Shown one piece after another: positions 52,601 through 61,600 of a stretch of DNA of 64,000 bases. Each line of letters begins with the position of its first letter. The first letter of the stretch is position 1. The notes under the pieces are model-generated. The model ran no database searches. It was not told the DNA's origin and worked only from the letters and a program-made list of their open reading frames with translations. Source of the DNA: Mycobacterium xenopi (GTDB lineage Bacteria > Actinomycetota > Actinomycetes > Mycobacteriales > Mycobacteriaceae); the NCBI RefSeq assembly GCF_009936235.1, contig NZ_AP022314.1, positions 2,046,001 to 2,110,000 of the forward strand, in the 5' to 3' direction. A program made the position numbers and the translations under genes.

Positions 52601-55600
52601 GAGGAATCCACCCACTACCCGCTGACGGTGGTGGCCCTGCCCGGCGCCCAACTAGGCCTTCGCATCGAATATGACGCCGACGTGTTCGGTGCCGACCACA
52701 TCGAAACACTCCTCGAGCGGTTCGCGCGGCTACTAACGGCGATGACCGCCGAGCCCACCCGGCCGCTGGCGTCGATCGACGTACTCGATGCCACCGAGCA
52801 CGCCCGGCTAGACGAAGTCGGGAACCGCATGGTGCTGACCGGCTCCGCGTTTACGCCGGCGTCGATTCCGGAGTTGTTCGCCGCGCAAGTGGAGCGCACC
52901 CCGCATGCGGTGGCGCTCAGCGACGGGCAGCGCTCAATGACCTACCGCCAGCTTGATCAGGCCGCAAACCGGTTGGCGCACTTGCTGGCCGCGCATGGCG
53001 CCGGCCCCGGCGAGTTTGTGGCCCTGCTGCTGTCGCGGTCGGCACACGCGGTCACGGCGATCCTGGCGGTGCTCAAAACCGGGGCCGCCTACCTACCCAT
53101 CGACCCCGGGCATCCACCGGCGCGCATCGACTTCATGGTCGACGACGCCAACCCCGTCGCTGCCCTCACCACCGCTCAGCTGGCCAGCCGCCTCGACCGA
53201 CACCACCTGCTCGTGGTCGACGTCGATGACCCCCGAATCGCGGCCCAGCCCAGCACCGCGCTACCGGCGCCGTCCCCCGACGACGTCGCTTACCTGATCT
53301 ACACCTCGGGCACCACCGGGGTGCCCAAGGGTGTGGCGGTCACCCACCACAACGTCACCCAACTGTTGACGTCGTTGGACCCGGGCTTGCCGCGCCCGGG
53401 TGTGTGGTCCCAGTGGCATTCGTTCGCCTTCGACGTGTCGGTGTGGGAGATCTTCGGGGCGCTGCTGCACGGCGGGCGCCTGGTGGTGGTGCCCGAAGCG
53501 GTGGGGGCCTCAGCGGAAGACTTCCACCGGCTGCTGGCCGCCGAACACGTTACCGTGCTGAACCAAACGCCTTCTGCCGCAATGGTTTTGCCATCCGATG
53601 GCTTGGAGTCGGCAGCGTTGGTGGTGGCTGGCGAGGCCTGCACGGCCGAGGTGGCGGATCGGTGGGCGCCCGGTCGCGTGATGATCAACGCCTACGGCCC
53701 AACCGAAACCACGGTGTACGCGTCGGTCAGTGCGCCGCTGGCACCCGGGACAGGGGCGGTGCCGATCGGCTCGCCGGTTCCCGGCGCGGCGTTGTTCGTG
53801 CTGGACGGCTGGCTGCGTCCGGTGCCCCCGGCGTGGTGGGCGAGCTGCATGTCGCCGGCGCCGGGGTGAGTTGTGGGTATTGGCGGCGGGCAGCGTTGAC
53901 CGCGTCGCGGTTTGTGGCCTGCCCGTTCGGTGGGCCGGGGTTGCGGATGTATCGCACCGGAGACCTGGTGTCGTGGGGCCCCGACGGGCAGCTGCAGTAT
54001 CGGGGCCGCGCCGACGAGCAGGTCAAGATTCGCGGCTACCGCATCGAACTCGGCGAAATCCAAGCAGCACTAAGCGGATTGGATGGAGTGGAGCAGGCGG
54101 TGGTGATCGTCCGCGAGGATCGCCCTGGCGACAAACGCCTGGTCGGCTACATCACCGGCAACGCCGACCCGGCCACCGTGCGCGATCAGCTGGCCGGGCT
54201 GCTACCGGCGTACATGATCCCGGCCGCGGTGGTGGCCTTGGCGGCGATGCCACTCACGGTCAACGGCAAACTCGACAAACGGGCCCTGCCCGCACCCGAA
54301 TACACCGTCGGCGCCTATCGCGCCCCGGCCAACGCCGTCGAGGAGATCCTGGCCGGCATCTACGCCCAAGTGCTCGGACACGAGCGGGTCGGGGCCGACG
54401 ACTCCTTCTTCGACCGCGGCGGCGACAGCATCTCGGCGATGCGGCTGATCGCCGCCGTCAACACCGGTCTGGATGCGGGCCTGACGGTGCGCGCCGTGTT
54501 CGAGACGCCCACAGTGGCGGGATTGGCTTCCCGGATCGGGGGAACGCGGGCGGCTCCAGCCGTTGGCACCGGTGGAGCGGCCGGCGGTGGTCCCACTGTC
54601 GTTCGCCCAGCAGCGGTTGTGGGTCCTCGACCAATTGCAAGGGCCCTCACCGGTGTACAACATGGCGGCGGCGTTGCAGCTGCGCGGGCCGCTTGACGCC
54701 GAGGCGTTGGCCCAAGCGCTGGCCGATGTGGTCGGCCGCCACGAGAGCCTGCGCACGAAATTCCCTGCGGCCGAGGGCATACCCCAGCAGCTGGTGGTGC
54801 CCGCCGAGCATGCCGATTTCGGCTGGCAGATTCTCGATGCCACCCAATGGTCGCCGCGCCGGCTCAGCGATGCCGTCAACACCGCGGCGCGTTACACGTT
54901 CGACCTGGCCACCGAGATTCCTTTGCGGGCAAGGCTTTTCCGCATCGCTGACGACGACCACGTGCTGGTGGTGGTCGTGCACCACATTGCCGCCGACGGC
55001 TGGTCGATCACCCCACTGGTGCGTGACCTGGGAGCGGCCTACGCCAGTCGGTGTGCCGGACAGGTACCCGACTGGCCGGAGTTGCCGGTGCAATACGCCG
55101 ACTACACCCTGTGGCAGCGCACGCAGCTGGGTGAGCTGGCCGACACCGACAGCCCCATCGCCGCGCAACTCGCTTACTGGGAGCAGGCCCTGGCCGGGAT
55201 GCCCGAGCGGCTGCAACTGCCCACCGACCGGCCCTACCCGCGGGTTGCCGATCACCGCGGCGCCAGCGTCGCGGTGGAATGGCCGGCCGAGATGCAGCAG
55301 CAGATTACGAGGGTGGCCCGCGAGCACAACGCGACCAGCTTCATGGTGATCGAGACCGCCCTCGCGGCGCTGCTGTCCAAGCTGAGCGCCAGCCCTGATG
55401 TGGCGGTCGGGTTCCCGATCGCCGGGCGAAAAGACCCTGCACTGGATGAGCTGGTGGGCTTTTTCGTCAACACCTTGGTGCTACGGGTCGACATCGGCGG
55501 AGATCCCAGCATGGCCGAACTGTTGGACCGGGTGCGGGCACGCAGCCTGGAGGCTTTCGAGCATCAAGACGTGCCCTTCGAGGTGTTGGTCGAGCGGCTG

Positions 55601-58600
55601 AACCCGACTCGATCGCTGGCGCATCATCCGCTGGTGCAAGTGATGTTGGCCTGGCAGAACTTCGCCGGACGCGGCGATCAGCAGTCCGCCGGGCAGGCCC
55701 TGGGAGACGTGGCGGTCACCCCGCTACCGGTTGACACCCGGACCGCGCAAATGGACCTGACCTTGTCGTTGGGCGAACGCTGGGGCGAGGCGGGCGAGCC
55801 CGCCGGCATTTTCGGGGCAGTGGAGTTCCGCACCGACGTGTTCGACGCCGAAACCATCGAGATCCTGGTCGAGCGATTGCGGCGGGTGCTGGCGGCGATG
55901 ACCGCCGACCCCACCAGGCGACTCTCGGCGGTGGACGTGCTCGATGCCGACGAGCAAGCCCGCCTGGATCTACTCGGTCACCGCGCGGTGTTGAGCCAGC
56001 CGGTCAGCGCGGCGGTGTCGGTGCCAGCAAGGTTCGCCGCTCAGGTTGCCCGCATCCCGGACGCGGTGGCGATCAGGTGCGACGGCCGCTCGACGAGCTA
56101 TCGCGAGCTCGACGCCGCAGCAAACCGGTTGGCGCACAATCTGATTCATCATGGCGTGGCACCGGGTGCATGTGTAGCGCTGCTGTTGCCTCGTTCCGCC
56201 GACGCGGTGGTGGCGATGCTGGCGGTGCTCAAAACCGGGGCGGCATACCTGCCGATCGACCCGGCAATCCCGGCGACCCGGATCGAGTTCATGCTCACCG
56301 ACGCCGCCGCCGTGGCGGCAATCACCACCGCGGGCCTGGCCGGCCGGTTGGACGGGCACGCCGTCGTGGTCATCGACGTCGACGACCCCCGAATTCAGGA
56401 CTACCCGGACACCCCCCTGCCTGCCCACGCCCCAGACGACGTCGCTTACCTCATCTACACCTCGGGCACCACCGGAGTTCCCAAGGGCGTGGCGGTCACG
56501 CACCGCAGCATCACCCAGCTGCTGGATTCATTGGATGCGGGCCTGCCGCGCCCGGGTGTATGGAGCCACTCTCACTCTTTGGCCTTCGACGTGTCGGTGT
56601 GGGAGATCTTCGGCGCCCTGCTGCGCGGCGGCCGACTGGTGGTGGTGCCGACGGCGACAGCGCAGTCACCGGACGACCTGCACAACCTCCTTGTCGCCGA
56701 ACAGGTCGAGGTGCTCACCACGACCCCCTCAGCGGTGCGGATGCTCTCGCCGGACGGGTTGGAATCGGTGGCGGTGGTGCTGGCCGGGGAGGCTTGCCCG
56801 GCCGACGTCGTCGATCGATGGGCAGCCGGGAGGCTGATGGTCAACGCCTACGGCCCGACCGAAACAACGATGTGTGTCGCGATCAGCGCGCCGCTGACCC
56901 CCGGCTCGGGGGCACCGCCGATCGGCTCGCCGGTGGCCGGTGCGGCGCTGTTCGTGCTGGACGGCTCGCTGCGCCCGGTGCCACCAGGCGTGGTCGGCGA
57001 GTTGTACGTGGCGGGCGCGGGGCTGGCACACGGATACGTGCGACGGGCCTCGTTGACGGCGTCGCGGTTCGTGGCCTGCCCGTTCGGGCCGGCGGGGTTG
57101 CGGATGTATCGCACCGGCGATTTGGTGCGCTGGCGCGGCGACGGTCAGCTGGAATATCTGGGGCGCGCCGACGAGCAGGTCAAGATCCGCGGGTATCGCA
57201 TCGAACTCGGCGAAATCCAGTCGGCACTAAGCGAATTGGACGGGGTGGAGCAGGCGGTGGTGATCGCCCGTGAGGACCGTCCCGGCGACAAACGCCTCGT
57301 CGGCTACATCACCGGCGCCGCAGACCCCACCGGGCTGCGCGAGAAGCTGGCGCTGAGGCTGCCGGACTACATGGTTCCGTCGGCCGTGGTGGCGTTGGAG
57401 GCGCTGCCGCTGACCGTGAACGGCAAACTCGACAAACGAGCCCTGCCAGCACCCGAATACACCGCCGGCGAGTATCGCGCCCCGACCGGCGCGGTGGAAG
57501 AGATCCTGGCCGGGATCTACGCCCAGGTGCTCGGGCTCGACCGTGTCGGGGTCGACGACTCATTCTTCGACCTGGGCGGGGACAGCATTTTGGCGATGCA
57601 GGTGGTGGCCCACGCGCGGGCGGCCGGCCTGCTGTGTCGGCCGCGGGACGTGTTCGTCGAGCAGACGGTGGCGCGGCTGGCCCGCGTGGCCGCTGTGGCC
57701 ACCGGCCAGACCGAACTGGTCGACGACGGCGTCGGCGAGGTGGTAGCCACCCCGATCATGCGGTGGCTTGTCGGCGTGAACGGCCCGGTGGAGCAGTTCA
57801 ACCAAACGATGGTGCTGCAGGCCCCGGCCGGAGTAACCGAAGCCGACGTGGTGGTGCTGTTGCAGGCGCTGCTGGACCGGCACGCGATGCTGCGACTGCG
57901 TGCCGAAGGCCACGGCGGCGGGGAATGGTCGCTGACGGTGCCGGAAGCCGGCGCAGTGGACGCCCGCGCCTGCCTCGACACGCTGCCCGTGTTGTCCGAT
58001 GAGGCGCTGGCACAGGCGCGCTCGCAGTTGGACCCGGCCGCCGGGACAATGGTGCGCGCGGTGTGGGCCGCCGACACCGGCGAGCTGGCGCTCGTCATTC
58101 ACCATCTGGCCGTCGACGCCGTGTCGTGGCGGATCCTGGTGGAGGATCTCAACATCGCCTGGGCCCAGCGTCACAGTGGCCAAGCAATATCCCTGCCGAC
58201 GGGCGGGACGTCGTTTGCCCGGTGGGCGGCCCTGCTGGCCGAGCGCGCGCACCATGCGGAGGTCGTGGAACAGGCAGGCGCGTGGAAGCAGGTGACGGCG
58301 ACCCCGGCCCCGCTGTCGGCGGTGCGCCCCGAGGTGGACACATACGCCAGCGCTGGCCACTTGTCGGTCGGCCTGGACGCCGAGACCACGCGGATGTTGC
58401 TGGGTGAGGTGCCCTCCGCGTTTCACGCTGCGGTGCACGACATCCTGCTGATCGCGTTCGGTTTGGCCTGGGCGCAGTTCTTGGACGTCGACGACGTTCC
58501 GATCGTCATCGACGTGGAAGGCCACGGCCGCCACGAGGAACTGGCCCCCGATATCGACCTATCCCGCACGGTGGGGTGGTTCACCATCAAGTACCCGGTC

Positions 58601-61600
58601 GCGTTGACGTTTGCGGCGCTGGGCTGGGCGCAGGTCGCCGCCGGCGAGCCGATCTTGGGGGCGGTGATCAAAGATGCCAAAGAGCAGCTTCGGGCCCTGC
58701 CCGACGGCCTGACTTACGGACTGTTGCGTTATTTGAACCCCGACGTCGAGCTCAATGGATTCGAACCGGTGATCGGCTTCAACTACTTCGGGCGGATGGG
58801 GGCTCCGGCCGCGGAGGTCTCGGCCGAGTTGTGGCGGACGGGCACGGACGCTCTGTTCACCGAGAGCAGCAACGCTCGTTTTCCGATGCCGTTGGCGCAC
58901 ACCGTGGACGTCAATGCGGTCACCGTCGACACCGGCACCGGCCCGCAGTTGCACGCCGATTGGATGTGGGCGCCCTCGGCGATGGACCGCGCACAGGTCA
59001 GCCGGCTGAGCAGGTTGTGGTTCGAGGCTCTGCGCGGCATCTGCGCGCATGTCCGCCGCGGCGGCGGCGGGTTGACCCCGTCGGACGTCGCCCCTGCCCG
59101 GCTCACCCAGCAGCAGATCGACGAGCTGTGTCAGCAGTACCGGGTCGCCGACGTGCTGCCGCTGACCCCCTTGCAGCAGGGGCTGCTCTTCCACACCCGC
59201 ACCGCGCAGGGTCCCGGCGATCTCGGTGACCTGTATGCGGTGCAACTGGACATCACCGTGACGGGCCCCCTCGATCCCGACCGCCTGCGCGAAGCGGTGC
59301 AGACCGTGGTCAACCGGCACCCCCACCTCGCGGCCCGCTTCTGCGACCAATTCGACGAGCCGGTGCAGATCATCCCGGCCGACCCGGTAGCGCCTTGGCG
59401 ATACGTCGAGCTCGACACCGGCGACGTCGACGACCTGATCGGGCAACTTTGCGCCGGCGAACGCGCCGCGGTCTGCGACCTCGCCCACCCGCCGGCATTC
59501 CGGGCCGCTCTGATCCGTACCGGCGACGACCGGCACCGCTTCGTGCTGACCAACCACCACATCGTGATCGACGGCTGGTCGCTGCCGACCCTGCTGCGCG
59601 ACATCTTCGTCAGCTATCACCGGCAGCAACTGCCCGCGCCGGTGTCGTACCGCAGCTTTGTCACCTGGTTGGCCGAGCGAGACCGCGATGCCGCCGCGGC
59701 GGCGTGGCGCGACGTGCTCGCCGGCTTCGACACCCCGACCCTGGTGGCCCCGCCCGGCCGGTTGCGGCTCGGGTCGCGGGGCGTTGAATCGGTCCGCCTG
59801 CCCGCCGCCACCGCCCGCGCGGTCACCGAGCTGGCCCGCTCGTCGCACACGACCGTCAACGTCGTGCTGCAGGGCGCCTTCGCGCAGCTGCTGATGTGGC
59901 TGACCGGCCAGCACGACATCGCCTTCGGCACGACGGTCTCGGGCCGACCGGCCGAGATGGCCGGGGCGGACGCAATGGTGGGCCTGTTCATCAACACCGT
60001 GCCGGTGCGGGCGCGCCTCACCCCGGCAACCACCACCGCGGAGCTGCTGGCCCAGCTGCAAACCACGCACAACCACACAGTCGAGCACCAGCATCTGGCG
60101 CTCAACGACATTCACCGACTCACGGGCCACGAGCGACTGTTCGACACGCTGTTCGTGTACGAGAACTACCCGATCGACCCCGCGGCGCCGCTGGGCGACC
60201 ACCAGCTGGCCATTACCGAATTCGCCGTTCGCGAATCCACCCATTACCCGCTGACGATCCAAGCCATGCCCGGCAACGAGTTGGGGCTTCGCGTCGAATA
60301 CGACACCGATGTGTTCGACGCCGACAGCATCCAGACGCTCATCGCGCGGTTGCAGCGGGTGCTGACAGCGATGACCGCCGAGCCCACCCGGCGGCTCTCG
60401 GCGGTGGATCTGCTCGATGAGCCCGAGCATGCCCGGCTGGATGGGTGGGGCAACCGGGTGGTGTTGACCGAGGCGTCGGTCACCGGCGAGTCGATTCCCG
60501 CGTTGTTCGCCGCCCAAGTCGAGCGCAGCCCGGATGCGGTGGCGCTGACCTGCGACGGCCGCTCAATGACGTACCGAGAGCTGGACGAGGCCGCCAACCG
60601 GTTGGCGCACTTGTTGGCCGACCGCGGCGCGGGTCCGGGTCAGTGTGTGGCGCTGCTGATGGAGCGTTCAGCCCAGGCCGTGATCGCAATCTTGGCGGTG
60701 CTGAAGACCGGGGCGGCGTATCTGCCCATCGACCCGGCGCATCCGCGGGCGCGGACCGATTTCATGCTCGCCGACGCCGCCCCGGTCGCCGCGATCACCA
60801 CCGCCGAATTGGCCGATCGGTTCGACGGGCACGGTGTGGTCGTCGTCGAGGCAGATGACCCGGCGATTGGTGCCCAGCCCAGCACGGCGCTTCCGACACC
60901 GCCGCCCGACGAGATCGCCCACATCATCTACACCTCGGGTACTACCGGGGTTCCTAAGGGGGTGGCGGTCACCCAGCGCAATGTCACCCAGCTGTTCGAC
61001 TCGCTGGCGGCCGGTGTGGAGCTGCGGGTGGGGCAGGTGTGGACGCAGTGTCACTCCTATGCGTTCGATTTTTCGGTGTGGGAGATCTGGGGTGCGTTGC
61101 TGCATGGCGGGCGGCTGGTGGTGGTGCCGGACTCGGTGACGCGCTCCCCGGAGGACTTTCACGCCCTGCTGGTGGGTGAACAGGTCAGCGTGTTGACCCA
61201 AACCCCTTCTGCGGTAACGGCTTTGACGCCACAGGGGGTGGATGCGGCGTTGGTGATCGGCGCCGAGGCGTGCCCGGCCGAGGTGGTGGACCGGTGGGCG
61301 CCCGGGCGGGTGATGGTCAATGTGTACGGCCCGACCGAGACCACGATGTGGGCGTCCAAGAGTGCGCCGCTGACCCCGGGATCCGGTGCGCCGCCGATCG
61401 GTTCACCGGTGTCGGGGGCGGCGCTGTTCGTGCTGGACGGGTGGTTGCGCCCGGTGTCGCCCGGGGTGGTGGGCGAGTTGTATGTCGCGGGCGCCGGGGT
61501 GGGGTGCGGGTATTGGCGGCGGGCGGGGTTGACCGCATCGCGGTTTGTGGCCTGCCCGTTCGGCGGATCGGGGGCACGCATGTATCGCACTGGGGATCTG

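Noticed and set aside
42044..53869. Separate NRPS genes starting at each open segment
   Set aside because: Each segment begins in mid-domain, and paralogous modules show a single missing or extra base at the join; no start region or docking domain is present.
58559..60517. 652-codon minus-strand frame inside the NRPS
   Set aside because: It repeats in the same relative place opposite other C/E domains and has low-complexity Arg/Gly/His composition, so it is a shadow of the NRPS frame.
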